This document shows, one piece after another, positions 1 to 10,292 of a DNA stretch of 64,000 nt. The DNA is from Hyaloperonospora brassicae (lineage: Eukaryota; Oomycota; Peronosporomycetes; Peronosporales; Peronosporaceae), in the NCBI GenBank assembly GCA_947650285.1, contig CANTFL010000234.1, positions 186,001-250,000 of the forward strand. The letters are read 5' to 3'. A model generated the notes under the pieces. It saw nothing but the letters and a program-made list of their open reading frames with translations. It was not told the origin of the DNA and did not search any database. Numbering within the stretch: the stretch's first letter is position 1; the number at the start of each line of letters is the position of its first letter. Both the position numbers and the translations under genes were made by a program.

Positions 1-2
1 CG

Positions 3-640
3 AACGAGCATATCAAGCGTCAAGGTGCCAAGACTGAGGCGGTGAAGACCGAGGACGCAGCCAAGACATTCAAGGCTGAGCGCGAGCCGCATCAATGCTC
101 GTATTGTGGAAAATTGGGGCAAACGGTGGAGCGGCGCTGGATCAAGCAGAAAGATAAGAACCAAGGGGCTTGACGCGGCGGCAACAATCGTGGACGCGTA
201 GCCAACAACGCTTAGTGGAGGGACAATAACAACTTCCTTGACAACTTTGAATGAGTGGTGTTTGCAGTCTCGCTTGAGCGTGGAATTTCGACCGGCAAGA
301 ATTTGCCAGGGATGTGAGCAGTCGACAGTGGTGCGACGCACCACAATTCAATGACAAGACCAAGTTTGCAAGTCTCAACGAGCGGGATGAAGGCGAACTG
401 TGGGTAGATGACGGAAGCAAAGCTACATAAAGGGCGTCGGAACCATCGTGGAGCGAGTGACCCTGCCAAATGGTAACGAGCGCGAGATCGAGATCAAGAA
501 CGGGCTGTTCTTGCCAAGCATGAGCAAGGACCTATTGTCGGTACCGCGGATCAACAAGAGCCATTAATTTCAAGTAGCGCTCTAAGGCTCTACGATGCAC
601 GTGACGCGCAAGAATTTGACATAAGTGGTGGCAACGGTGA
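3..640 (+). pseudogene. Copia A1 gag tail and protease remnant
   Basis: The frame from base 3 gives the end of Gag with a decayed zinc knuckle: CSYC is kept, but the His and last Cys of the CX2CX4HX4C pattern have become Gln and Arg. It stops at a TGA near 171. Protease follows in other frames: AVDSGAT at about 318-338 is the aspartic protease active site, and the following block matches the intact-looking protease of Copia A2. Several stops separate the pieces, so no functional product is expected. Confidence 0.8.
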
Positions 641-2000
641 TCTCGTCGATGAACTTTACTGGCTTCGGATGTCACATCGTTCGGCCAACAGGGCGACGAA
701 CAACCAAGTTGTCGATCTGCACGCTAGCATAGGTCACGCACTTTTCGACGTTCTTCGCAAGATGGTCAACGATGGTCTGATCAAGGACCTCAAGGCTTCT
801 GCCAAGTCGAATGGATTAAGCGTATGTCGCGGGTACCAACAAGGGAAGATGACCCAAAAGCTATTCCCGAGCAACCGCGACAAGCGTCGTTGTGACACGT
901 ATAAGCTACTCCCACTTCGACATCTGCGGCCCAAAGGAAGAAGCCTCGATCGGCGGTAGCAGATATTTGGTGCTGATTGTCGACGTATCCAGCGGGTGCA
1001 TGAAGGGCTTCTGCTTACGTGCCAAGTCGGAGACTGAAGACCGCACCAAGAACTACGTCGTCAAGATCTAGACTCAATTGGGCAAGAAGGTCAAGTTTGT
1101 TCACAATGATGGAGCGCGAGAGTTCGCAACCAACTTGCTTAAGATCTTCTACGAGGATGAAGGCATTGAGCAGCAAACGACGGTGCCGTATGCGCACCAG
1201 ACCAACGGCACTGCAGAACGCGCCATTCGGTCCATTGTCACGATTTATCGCAGTTTGCTACACCCCGCCAAACTTGACAAGTGTTTTTGGGCTAAAGCGG
1301 ATATGACGGTCATCAAATACATCAAAAATCACCTGATATCACCCGAGATCCCGTACAAAACGCCGTTTGAGATCGTGGGTGGCTTAAAGCCAAGTTGCAA
1401 GCACATGCGTGTTTTTGAGTGTCAAGTGTACATCTTGACTCCGAAGAAAAAAAACTAAAGTGGGACCCTAAGGCTTGTGTCGGCATCTTAATGGGCTACG
1501 AAGAAGTGTCCAAGGCATATCGCGTGTTCTATATCGAGGCTGGAAAAGTGGTGATCAGCCGGGATGTCAACTTTGACGAGTCATCTGTCGCATTTTTGAT
1601 GGAGCCATCAAGTGAAGAAACCGATGATGCAACATTGGACCTCGATCTTCTCGACATCAACGACGACGATGTGGGCCAGACCAACTACAGGCAGACCGAC
1701 AAGCGGAAGATTCAGCCAAGCAACAATGTCGTGCGTTTCAACCGTCTTCGAAGTGGGTTGGATGAAGCAAGTGCGCCGGACAGCTCTTTCGATCTCCACC
1801 AGAAACGTCGATCAAATGGCATAGAACCACCAAGCCATGCCGGCGACGAAGAAGAAGAAAGAGAGGGCATAAGCGATCAAGATGATGACTCCACTCCTAC
1901 TACTTTCTGGCCTGCAAGCGTGACTGCAGTGAAGGCGAATGATCCGGCGGAGCCTGACACGTTCCAGGATGCGATCATCGGACCTGATCAAGTTCACTGA
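640..2000 (+). pseudogene. Copia A1 integrase remnant and integrase-RT linker
   Basis: GAG-pre-integrase appears at about 669-850 (VDLHASIGHALFDVLRKMV, then a CRGYQQGKM zinc-binding Cys block). Integrase core follows at about 940-1460, including the stretch NGTAERAIRSIVTIYRSLLH that contains the catalytic glutamate. A frameshift lies near 1440. From 1419 to 2000 an open stretch encodes the integrase C-terminus (WDPKACVGILMGYEEVSKAYRV) and the acidic Asp-rich linker that precedes RT in this family. The catalytic aspartates are spread over broken frames, so this is a pseudogene. Confidence 0.82.
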
Positions 2001-2009
2001 CGCAAGGCC

Positions 2010-3633
2010 ATTCGGGCCGAGCTTGATTTGATGCGACCCCGCCGTGGCTTCCGTGCTGCCAAGTTACCGAGCAACCAACGTGCTAACGGGACCAAGTGGG
2101 CGTTCAAGATCTAGCGCAAAGCGAGCGGATCGATCGAAAAGTTTAAGGCGCTTCTAGGGTTGCGAAGGGCTTAAAGCAGAAGTACGGCATCGACTACACC
2201 GAATTATTTTCGACGGTAATCAAGTACGTGACGCTGCGCATGGTAATACTGATCATCAAGTACTTCGACTAGCCTCTCGACCAACTTGACGTGGTCGCAG
2301 CATTCCTGTACGGAGTAATGAAGGAAAAGGTGTTCTGCAACATTCCAGAAGGTGTCGAGATGGATAGAGACTTCGACTCTCTCGAGTTGGTGAAAGCGAT
2401 CTACGGTCTCAAGCAAGCACCGCGCTTGTGAATCGAGACTTTCGACGACTTCGTGTGCTCAATCGGATTCCAAGTATCGGTATTCGACTCGTGTCTCTAT
2501 ATCAAGATGATCGACGGTCACTGCGTCCTGGTGCTGGTTTGCGTGGACGACGTACTTGTGACAGGCAGCTCACTTGACCTAATCGCACAAACAAAGATCG
2601 ACCTCAAGACGCGCTTCAAGGTGACAGACAGCGGCAAGCGCACTTTTGTGCTGGTAATCAAATTTGTCGACGGCCCTGGACGCTTTGTCACCATGTGGCA
2701 GCGCCGCTATGTCGATGATATCTCCAAGTGTTTTGGTATGGACGCGTGCAAGGTCACTGTTAGTCCGGTCGACCTGAGCTCTCAGCTTGTGCCAAGCAAT
2801 AATGAGATCAAGGTGGACGCTCCGTTTTGCGAAGTAGTGGGTGATTTGATGCACTCGATAACTTCCACGCTCCAAGACATCGCATATGCTGTCGGCTATG
2901 TGTCACTCTTCATGTAAAATCCACAACAAGAGCACTGGGTTGCACTTAAGCGCATCTTTTGTTACCTACAAGGCACCAAGTCGCAATGGATATGATATCA
3001 AGCTAGCAGCAATGTAGACTTTCGCCTATACCCTAACGAGTACTGAGCCGGCGACCACGCTGATCGCAAGTCAACTTCAGGCTACTCGTTCATGCTGCTC
3101 GGCGCACCCATCATCTGGAGAAGCAAGAAGCAGTCTATGTGTCACTGTCAACAAGCGAAGCGGAGTACATCGCGCTGAGTCTTGCCATCCAGGAAGGCAA
3201 GTAGAGTTACTACCCTTTTAATGAAAAAATTCCTGCAACTGTTGTTTCCAACTTAATAAACCTAAAAAAAAGCTATAACTAAAAATTTTATTAGTATTTT
3301 TTTATCAATTAAAACATTTATATCTAAAAGATTTACCGTTTGCTGCGAGATACTTTATCGGCTGCCAACGAGTCGAGACCGGATCTCGGCTTCGTCGAAG
3401 GAAATCAGTCGTGTATCAAAATGACGAAGAATCCCGTTAACAATGGTCGAGCCAAGCACATCATCATCAAGAATCATCACATACGTGATGAGGTCAAGTG
3501 TGGCGAAGTGCAGCTCGAGTTCTGCCAGGTTTCGACAATGTTGGCGGACATCATGACGAAGGGACTACCAGGACCACGCCACAAAGACATCGCAGTGGCT
3601 CTCGGCAATTACGCATGTTCTTTCGCATTATAA
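2010..3633 (+). pseudogene. Copia A1 reverse transcriptase and RNase H remnant
   Basis: Copia RT is readable from about 2080. The palm motif survives as CVDDVLVTGSS near 2545. RNase H follows, with the typical ending NNGRAKHIIIKNHHIRDEV then MLADIMTKGLPGPRHKD at 3340-3600. Stops and frameshifts occur at about 2115, 2270, 2430, 2917 and 3050. The RNase H is interrupted by a 122-bp AT-rich insertion at 3211-3332. Confidence 0.85.
3211..3332. repeat. AT-rich 122-bp insertion, MITE-like
   Basis: The Copia A1 RNase H matches Copia A3 up to GTAGAGTTAC (3201-3210) and again from TTACCGTTTGCTGCGAGA (3333). The intervening 122 bp is strongly AT-rich and absent from A3. TTAC is repeated on both sides (3207-3210 and 3333-3336), a candidate 3-4 bp target duplication. 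No coding capacity and no convincing terminal inverted repeat. Confidence 0.5.
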
Positions 3634-3638
3634 GGGCG

Positions 3639-4433
3639 TATTGAGGGTTACCGGTAACGAGGTAACACGTCGGCTGATAGTCGACAGTAGGTGTGGTGCA
3701 CACAAGAGATGGGGTTCCCTGTACAGTGATATTAGAACACATTCAGTGTATCAATTGTAGAAGACTGATGTCTGTCAACCATTGATTGCGAGATCTTTTA
3801 AGAGGTTTTATTTAGGACAAGTTAATTACGTTGTTCTAAGGTGTCCTTTTAGGTTAAAAGAAGAAACAAAGTTCAGTTCAATTTTTGATCAGTAAGAGAC
3901 ACCGCCCTACGGGGCGTCTTGATTGTAAGGACTAAGCAACGCGTGTGAAGGTAGCTTGTCCTTGAGCACTCTGTGCTGTGATTCTTTTGAATCGTTTGGT
4001 CCCATTTGAAACAGGGACCGTAAGCTCTTGCGCTTGTATGACTCTCAGGAGTCGGATACTTGAACCTAAGTTGCTCGTAAGAGCGTTGAGTCTTCCTCTG
4101 ACTTAAGGAGCTGTGTAGCTCCGCTACATCACCGGTACAATCCGAACTTCAAGCGTAATTCTTACGAGATAGTTTTTACGTCGGTAAATTGCCTCAAAGT
4201 CGATTAGACGCGTAGGATGATTGGACGCGCGTAAAAGAGGTTGATAAGATGAAGAATGTGATTGAATGCAGTCTAGAGTTAGCAGAGTTACGACATATAA
4301 ATCAATCACTTTTGATTGATTAATAGGTCTTGATCTCTTTTCAACCCTACAAGTGTCTTTACTCCGGGGTTCGGTGTGAACTCCCTCCGTCTACTTCAAG
4401 TATCTCGTCGTTCAAAAATCATACCTCTCAACA
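3639..4433 (+). repeat. Copia A1 3' LTR, interrupted
   Basis: Begins TATTGAGGGTTACC directly after the AAGGGCG purine tract and ends near CCTCTCAACA at 4433. It shares, in order, TTACGAGATAG, ACGTCGGTAA, GATTAGACGCGTAGG and a TATAAATC box (4296-4303) with the LTRs at 29903-30179 and 30186-30498. Removing the insert at 3657-4130 leaves about 314 bp, matching the 313-bp LTR at 30186-30498. Confidence 0.7.
3657..4130. other. Unclassified 474-bp insert built of consecutive hairpins
   Basis: Inserted in the Copia A1 LTR between two copies of ACCGGTA (3650-3656, 4131-4137); excision of the insert and one copy restores alignment with the LTR at 29903. It has no ORF of note and no clear terminal repeats. 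It contains a chain of short tight hairpins: 3691-3703, 3762-3773, 3846-3860, 3903-3916, 3965-3977, 3980-3993, 3998-4019, 4040-4053, 4073-4084, 4086-4106, 4107-4122 and the overlapping 4114-4128. Loops are mostly 3-4 nt (TACG, TTTT, TCAG, GTAA, GTGT). Class unknown. Confidence 0.6.
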
Positions 4434-4988
4434 ACTGTCTTAATATTTAGCGACCAATTGCTGCTAGACGCGCGCAATGGGTGGTGAGCAGACGTCATCA
4501 TTCGTTTCGTCATGTAAGTAAAAAATTGATGCCAAAACAGAGAAATAGGGATATTGGACTGAACTATTTTAATAAGTCTTTTTACTTACCCTGCAACCTG
4601 AGTCTTTGCCTTACTTGTTTACTTTTCCTATGTATAGTGCATATACATAGTAGTGCACTGGCCTTCGATGTTGTCAGTATAAGTTGACTTCGTACTAGTG
4701 TTCTAGTACGAAGGGACCAGTGCTACGTTAGATGAGTCTACTTGTCTAAATCGATACTACAATAATAACATCAAGAAATCTGCAATAAAAGTATGGCCCT
4801 CTTCCAGATTGTTGTAACCAGTAGCCTGCATTATATACTACACAGGTTTTTCTTCGAGCGAAGATCCTCATGGAAGTGCATTTTAAATTAATGCGTCTGC
4901 AAATTTTGACAATTAAAAACTAAATGTTGTGACTCAAGATCGAATGTTGACAATAAATTAAAATTGCTGTAATTTTTATTGAGGGAAT
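4434..4988. other. AT-rich stretch without recognisable gene
   Basis: No coding signal. The only structure I see is a perfect 11-bp hairpin with a TGTT loop at 4688-4713 (stems CTTCGTACTAG and CTAGTACGAAG). Confidence 0.5.
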
Positions 4989-5622
4989 TGCTAAACTCAC
5001 ACCCCTTTTTCTTAGATTCACACCCTTCCTTCAAAATTTTATATGTACAAGGTACGCAATCGCCGTTGGACAAAGACGAGTACTTTCTCTGCTACTTGGC
5101 TACTGGCGACATTTTGCGCGCTTCTGTAGCTGCTGCCAATCATCACGTTTAATTCCAATTACCCCTTTTTTTGAGAAATTTCCCATTAAATGGAACGGGC
5201 AATCAATTCGGCGTGAGCTGATATGGCGTTGGCGCTCTTTTCCAACCTTTGGTACGTTTACGGCACCTCGATCACATTTATGATGGACACGCTTTCCTGC
5301 AATCGAGCATTTAATCGTAACTGTATAGCCTTGGCCACGTGCGAACGTCTGCACAGTGCCCATAATTTGCTCCCGACTGGCATACTTAACCTCGGGAGAA
5401 GGATGCATGTTATTGCGTGGTACCCTATCAGTAAACGCTGGAGGAGCTAGACCACAGGCGTGAGTGATATCATATGTATTTCTTACGTATTACTTGCAGA
5501 TTAATGGCCTAGATTATTAAGCAATACTTTTGTCAGAAATCAAATGTAAAAATAAAAAGGGATTTTTTATATAAGATTTTGAAGGAAGGAGTAAATCTAA
5601 GGAAAAGGGGTGTGAATTTAGC
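4989..5622. mobile_element. Small inverted-repeat DNA element with FAR1/MULE-like fragment
   Basis: Inverted repeats of about 55 bp face each other: 4989-5044 reads TGCTAAACTCACACCCC and continues to TTTATAT, and the reverse complement of about 5568-5622 reads TGCTAAATTCACACCCC and continues to TTATAT. They enclose about 520 bp that includes the FAR1-like reading frame at 5100-5408. Layout and content suggest a deletion derivative of a Mutator-like element. I could not find a convincing 8-9 bp target duplication. Confidence 0.5.
5100..5408 (-). pseudogene. FAR1-like DNA-binding domain fragment of a MULE transposase
   Basis: A 102-codon minus-strand frame. The segment FARGQGYTVTIKCS through HHKCDRGA to the RRIDCPFHLMG block has the Cys/His spacing and the CPF motif typical of the N-terminal FAR1/WRKY-GCM1-like DNA-binding domain found in MULE transposases and FAR1 proteins. 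The DDE catalytic core, MULE zinc finger and SWIM domain are missing, so this is at most a DNA-binding remnant. It lies between the inverted repeats of the 4989-5622 element. Assignment is by motif appearance only. Confidence 0.5.
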
Positions 5623-6289
5623 AAAAACCTTTTTTAATTTTAAAGATAAATTCACAAATGATGCGATAAAATATTGAATGATATAATTAGTGGTGTGAGG
5701 TGTGAATCTTGATCACTTAAATTTTGAAAGATGCGAGGAAATCCATTCGAAAGGTCAGCAAAGATACTTCAGCAGTAGGTATAAGTTGAGAAAGTGATTG
5801 ACTTATTGTAATAATCTGGCTATGACCTGAAAAATCTGTGGTACACTTCTAAATTTGCTGGCGCGATGAATTATTGTACTAGTACGAATTAACTTTTGTA
5901 ATTACCGTAAAAACCATGCTAAAACACGAAGCCTTAGGGCTCAAATTAAAAAGGTAATCGTTAATAAAACACATTGAGGAGCGTTTTTGAAACGAGCTCC
6001 GCATTAGGTGCATAACGCTAGTGTACTTATTCGATTCACTCACTGCTTCTTGAAATGTCAATGATGTGACAAGTCGGCTGCCACTTCGACAGCTTTTTCA
6101 CTTGCATGCTAAAATACAAAAAAATGGTGCGTCATGATGATTTCCGACATTCTTTCGTCACGTCCGTTGGTTAAATTCGTAGAGCGATCGCCATGCGCAC
6201 TTGCTTATTCTAACTCAGGCTATCGGCGCACCGCACGGGATATACTTGTAGCTTTATTTCTTTACTGGCTCGGCCCTTGCGCTTATTGT
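5623..6289. other. AT-rich stretch without recognisable gene
   Basis: Low-complexity AT-rich DNA between the inverted-repeat element and the truncated end of Copia A2. Short frames exist but none shows a domain, and composition does not support coding. Confidence 0.5.
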
Positions 6290-6525
6290 TTGTACTTAAG
6301 TATCTGGGATACGGATCTTCATCATCAAGATCGATCGACTCGAGGTCCAGGTCGTCAACGTCGTCAACGTCGTCATCAAATCAAGCATCGAAAGGCCCAA
6401 GGCCGACTCATCGGAGTTGACATAGGGACTTATGTCCACCTGCCCTGCTTCGATGCATTAACTCAATACGCCTTATAAACTGCTTCGTCGTAGTACAAAA
6501 ATAATCCAGCACGCGCCTTGGGATT

Positions 6526-7138
6526 TCACTTACTTCGTTTCTTCTTTCGAGTCAAGATGTGTATGAGACACCTGAAAACGCGTGTGTGCTTAACTCTTGG
6601 CTTGAAATTGTAGACAATCTCGTACGGCGTCTTGTGTGGGATCATAGGTGACGGCAGACGGTTCTCCACATAGACGGCCGTCATTGCCGCTTCAGCCCAG
6701 AAGCGCTTGTCCAGTTTGGCATGATGAAGCATGCTGCGACCGATCGTGGCGATAGTACGAATCGTGCGTTCAGCCGTTCCGTTGGCTTGATGTGCGTATA
6801 GCACCTCTATTTGCTGCTCGATGACTTCGACTTCGTAGAAATCTTGAAGCGAGTTTGTTGCAAACTCGCAGGCTCCAACGTGTCGCCAAAACTTGACCTT
6901 CTTGTTGTACTGCGTCTGGACCATCGTGATGTACTTCTTATTGCAGTGTTTCACTCTCCGACTTATAATGCAGACAGAACCCTTGCATGCACCCGCTGGC
7001 TTCATCCACGACCAGGGGCATGTACTTGCTGCCACCCAGAGATTTTTCTTCCATGGGTCCGCAGATGTCGAAGTGGAGCATCTCGAAGGTGTTGTAAGTG
7101 CGCTTGTAACAGTTGCTCGGAACTGTTTTATGTATCAT
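6526..7138 (-). pseudogene. Copia A2 integrase core
   Basis: Two overlapping frames cover the integrase core: 7138-6938 (FEMLHFDICGPMEEKSLGGS, the first catalytic Asp region) and 7035-6526 (ending in the block HQANGTAERTIRTIATIGRS with the catalytic Glu, then RFWAEAAMTAVYVENRLPS). The frameshift near 7000 and a degraded middle Asp region make it non-functional. Confidence 0.82.
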
Positions 7139-7168
7139 CTTCCCTAGTTGACATCCTCGACACGCACT

Positions 7169-7873
7169 TCATCCATTCAGCTTGGAACAGATCGGAGCGT
7201 CCTTGATCATGTTGCTTGTCACCATATTGCGAAGCACGTCGACTGTAGCATGACCCATTCGCGCATGTAGATCAACGGCGTTGCCGCGTGATGCCACATT
7301 GGCCGATCGCTGCGTCGTGCGAAGCCAGTAGAGTCCATCGACAAGATCCGCAGCTGCCACCACTTGGTTGGAATCCTTGCGAGCAACGTACATCGTAGCC
7401 CCGTCAAACACCACTTGGAAGTTGCCATGCTTGTTAATCTGCGGCACCGAAAGCAGATTTTTGCTCATGCTGGGCACATAGAGAGCGTTTTTGATCTCGA
7501 TCTTGCGCTCATCCCCGTTAGGCAGGACCACCTTTTCAACGATAGTCCCCACACCTTTGATGGCTGCCTTGTTGCCATCAGCCACCAGGATCTCGCCGTC
7601 ATTGCCTTCGACCAAGCTTGCAAACTTGAACTTATCGTGGCAGATGTGATTTGTTGCCCCGCTGTCAACGGCCCACATCCCTGATCCATTCTTGTTCGTC
7701 GAAACGCCGCATTCGAACGAAACTGCAAACGCTACTCGATCGTAGCTGCTGCCTTCATCATAATGCCGCCACTGGGCATTATTTGCCCCGCGTCCACTAC
7801 CATTGCCGCCGCGTCGGGCTCCACGATTTTCATCCTTTTGCTTTGCCCAGCAACGCTCTGCCGTGTGCCCCAC
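7169..7873 (-). pseudogene. Copia A2 protease and GAG-pre-integrase
   Basis: A 234-codon open stretch starting within the zinc knuckle (GHTAERCW). The protease active site is [17 protein letters not shown] (about residues 68-84), followed by the usual [17 protein letters not shown] segment. GAG-pre-integrase follows ([19 protein letters not shown]). It ends early, before the Cys pair of the integrase zinc finger, through a frame-breaking change near 7169. This is the best preserved protease of the Copia A family here. Confidence 0.82.
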
Positions 7874-7894
7874 CTTGCCACAATATGTGCCAAG

Positions 7895-8397
7895 TTATAG
7901 CTCGCGCTCGGTACTGAATGCCTTTGTCGCATCTTCAGTCTCTACCGTTGTCGTTGCCGTCGTCATCTTCTCGCCTTGTCGCTTAATGTGCTCATTCGTC
8001 AGGACCTTGACCACATCTTGCGTGCGCATCTCTGCATAGCTCATCTCCATGTTCAGAACAACGATATCGGAACTCTTCGGGAGACTAAGCAGCAAACAGA
8101 TCGCAATGTCTTCGTCTTCCACCTTGGCACCGATGCTGCGGAGCTTGGCGCTAATGTTCAGAACTTCATTGCAGTAGAGCAAGACGTTGCCTCCTTCCGC
8201 CATCTTGATGCTGAATAGCTGGCGCTTGAGGTAGATGCGTCCCGCCTTCTGCGACCCACCATAGATCATCTTCAACCGCGACCACTCTGACCATGCTTAT
8301 TCACAGTTGTCGACTACATAGTGGTAGTCCGAGTCCATGAAACGTTTCGCGGTTCACGACGTGCCAGACGGACTTTGTCAGGAACACGTCACGCATG
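7895..8397 (-). pseudogene. Copia A2 gag (UBN2-type)
   Basis: Reading from 8397, the N-terminus gives MRDVFLTKSVWHVVN, then a frameshift near 8330 and a stop near 8292. The open part (126 codons, 8275-7895) is a typical Copia Gag middle: [20 protein letters not shown], the [14 protein letters not shown] block, and the [14 protein letters not shown] helix. The zinc knuckle ([12 protein letters not shown]) follows in another frame at about 7900-7860. The Gypsy LTR at 8398 removes the start of the gene. Confidence 0.8.
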
Positions 8398-10292
8398 TGT
8401 GGTGAAGTTGATCTCACAAAATCGCTTGTGTGAGAATCGATCTTCCACTTGCCCAGACTTGCCGACTCACGGAGGAGGTACTCCGATCCGTGCCTTGTTG
8501 TATAGCCTTGTACTCACCTTGTGTACCCGTCGGTTGGGATGGCTTGAGCTCTTCGTAATGGCCTTGGGAGATGTCGATCTCGCTGAGAGGTTGGGGTTGA
8601 GCGTTCGCTTCCGGTGCGGAAATCTTCACACCACGAATGGAGTTCTGCGATCTTGATCTTGAGTCGCGACAATCTCTAGTTAAAGAAGTCGCGATATAGA
8701 TCTTGAATCTCACCGATATCGATTTGTCTTCGGGATCGGGGGATTTGCTGTGCGGAAATCTTTACTCAGCAAATAGTAATCTTGCGTCGATCTTGCCTTG
8801 GGATCGGTCCGATCTGGTCTCGGGATCGGCCGATCTTGCCTCGGGATCGGCCGATCTTGCTGGAAGTGCGCAATGTATGCAAATTGGTGTCCTGTTTCGC
8901 CAAAATAAAACGTGTGGATCTATTCGATTGATCGCTTCGATCTTGCTCGGTCTTGTCTTAAACTCCTTGTCCAGATCTTCTGACCACTTGAGCCGTCTCG
9001 CGATCTTGTAACCAAAATCATTCTCCTTTGTTGTTGTTTGCTGCTACCCTAGCAGTTTGAGTTAAGTTGAGTTACCTTAACCCCACCTTGGCCAAACAAT
9101 CCAAGGTGAGTACATGAAACACGGCGCAGCGAACTCTCTTGATCGACGGGAGGCCAAATATCCTGCCCGAAAGAGAAGTCTGCAACGTGCTTTATTTGTA
9201 AAAACGGTAACTGTTTTATAATCCAACCAAATTAATATCCGACCTATCATTAAGCCTATTCCAAACCGTAGGTCACTCTCCAAGCCTATATTTCCTTTAA
9301 AGATTGACCTCCCCCTTAAACACGTGTCGAAATTTTATGACCTGCACTCCAGAGATAGCGCCAATATTCCCAATATCGTACATAGGCATCCAAAAGAGGA
9401 CAAAATCCCAAATACGATACCAAATTCCCAATTTTGGTACCAAAAGGTCCGAAATAGTACTTAAGTGCCAAATGTGTATAAATTCATTAGGCGACGTCAA
9501 TTCAACCGTCTTCCACTGTCTCTTTCGGTCTGAAATTTTGCGACATCACTCATGAAACTTCAACATACATATGCATCATGATCCCAAAGTCTCATCAGCG
9601 ATATATAAATTACCAACAGGAACAGGGCCGATCTGGTGCCCAAATTTAAGATCGTTGAGATCGACACGGTACTATTATACAATAGATATCCATCTGTTCA
9701 TTGTACGTGCTCCAATATCACCCTTCAGGGTTTATCTGGTCCACTAGACTCTCCACATAGCTCCCTGGACCTTCACGAATATCCATGTTTCCAAATCGGG
9801 CTATAATTAAACTAAATCAGTACTTTTATTGTGAGACCGGTAAATAGTATCACCGATCTGCAAGATGTTGCACCTTGGTCACAGGATCACCTCGCATCAC
9901 CTGGTCCTATGTGCACCTTTCCCAGAGTAATTCGGCCACAGTACTCAGTCTTCACCTGCTTCAACACACACATTCTTGTCCTTGACCAACCTGTAAGCGA
10001 ATCGCTTGGCTTCATCCCTTCCTTTTTCGGAGATCGCCCCATAGAAATCATCTATACCTGCGCCTCGTCCCATATTGTTCCATACAAATCATTCATTTCT
10101 ACGCCTCGTCTCAGATCATTCCATGTCCATCATTTTTTCAATAGTTGGATCGGCTCGTTGAGTCTCGTTGGGATCGCCTTTCATCTCCCATTGGATCGCT
10201 AGATCATCCGGTGTCGTTTTCTGCCAATTAGTGACGTCTCAACTGGGTGGTCACCGATCCGCAGCTCAGAATTGATTAGCGACTTTGCCACA
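8398..10292 (-). repeat. Single Gypsy LTR (type II), no TSD
   Basis: An 1,895-bp LTR in the same orientation as elements 1-3 (plus strand reads TGTGGTGAAGT to CTTTGCCACA). Its variants group it with the LTRs of element 3: ACCTTAACCCCACCTTGGCC near 9072 and the GATCGACGGGAGGCC block. It is clearly diverged from the element 1 and 2 LTRs, so older. The flanks do not match (CATG left, TTTC right), and the two sides belong to different Copia elements. Confidence 0.85.

Larger units (their letters stand above)
1..3638 (+). mobile_element. Copia A1, degenerate Ty1/Copia internal region
   Basis: Ty1/Copia order gag-protease-integrase-RT-RNase H can be followed on the plus strand, but through many stops and frameshifts. 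The 5' part (LTR and most of gag) lies outside the window. It belongs to the same family as Copia A2 (minus strand, 6290-8397) and Copia A3 (27009-29895): the GAG-pre-integrase, integrase and RNase H blocks align between them. A purine run (AAGGGCG) at the end leads into an LTR beginning TATTGAGGG at 3639. Dead element. Confidence 0.9.
6290..8397 (-). mobile_element. Copia A2, truncated Ty1/Copia (gag-protease-integrase)
   Basis: Same family as Copia A1 and A3 but on the minus strand. Reading from 8397 downwards: Gag N-terminus, UBN2-type gag, protease, GAG-pre-integrase, integrase, then the Asp-rich linker (about 6440-6290). RT and RNase H are missing at the left. At the right it is cut by the Gypsy LTR that starts at 8398, inside the Gag N-terminus. 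Confidence 0.88.

Noticed and set aside
3903..3916. CGCCCTACGGGGCG as a bacterial-type terminator
   Set aside because: No T-run or upstream gene, and it is one of many hairpins in a eukaryotic transposon context.
3657..4130. The hairpin chain as a tRNA, snoRNA or rRNA gene
   Set aside because: No cloverleaf, no A/B boxes, no C/D or H/ACA boxes that I could see.
6134..6478. Plus-strand frame at 6134-6478 as a small membrane protein
   Set aside because: Its right half is the complement of the Copia A2 acidic linker, where Asp codons read backwards give QRRQR. The left half has no support.
7900..7920. Repeat-induced point mutation as the cause of Copia decay
   Set aside because: Decay includes many indels and transversions. 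CpG and TpA do not look depleted or enriched in the way RIP would cause.
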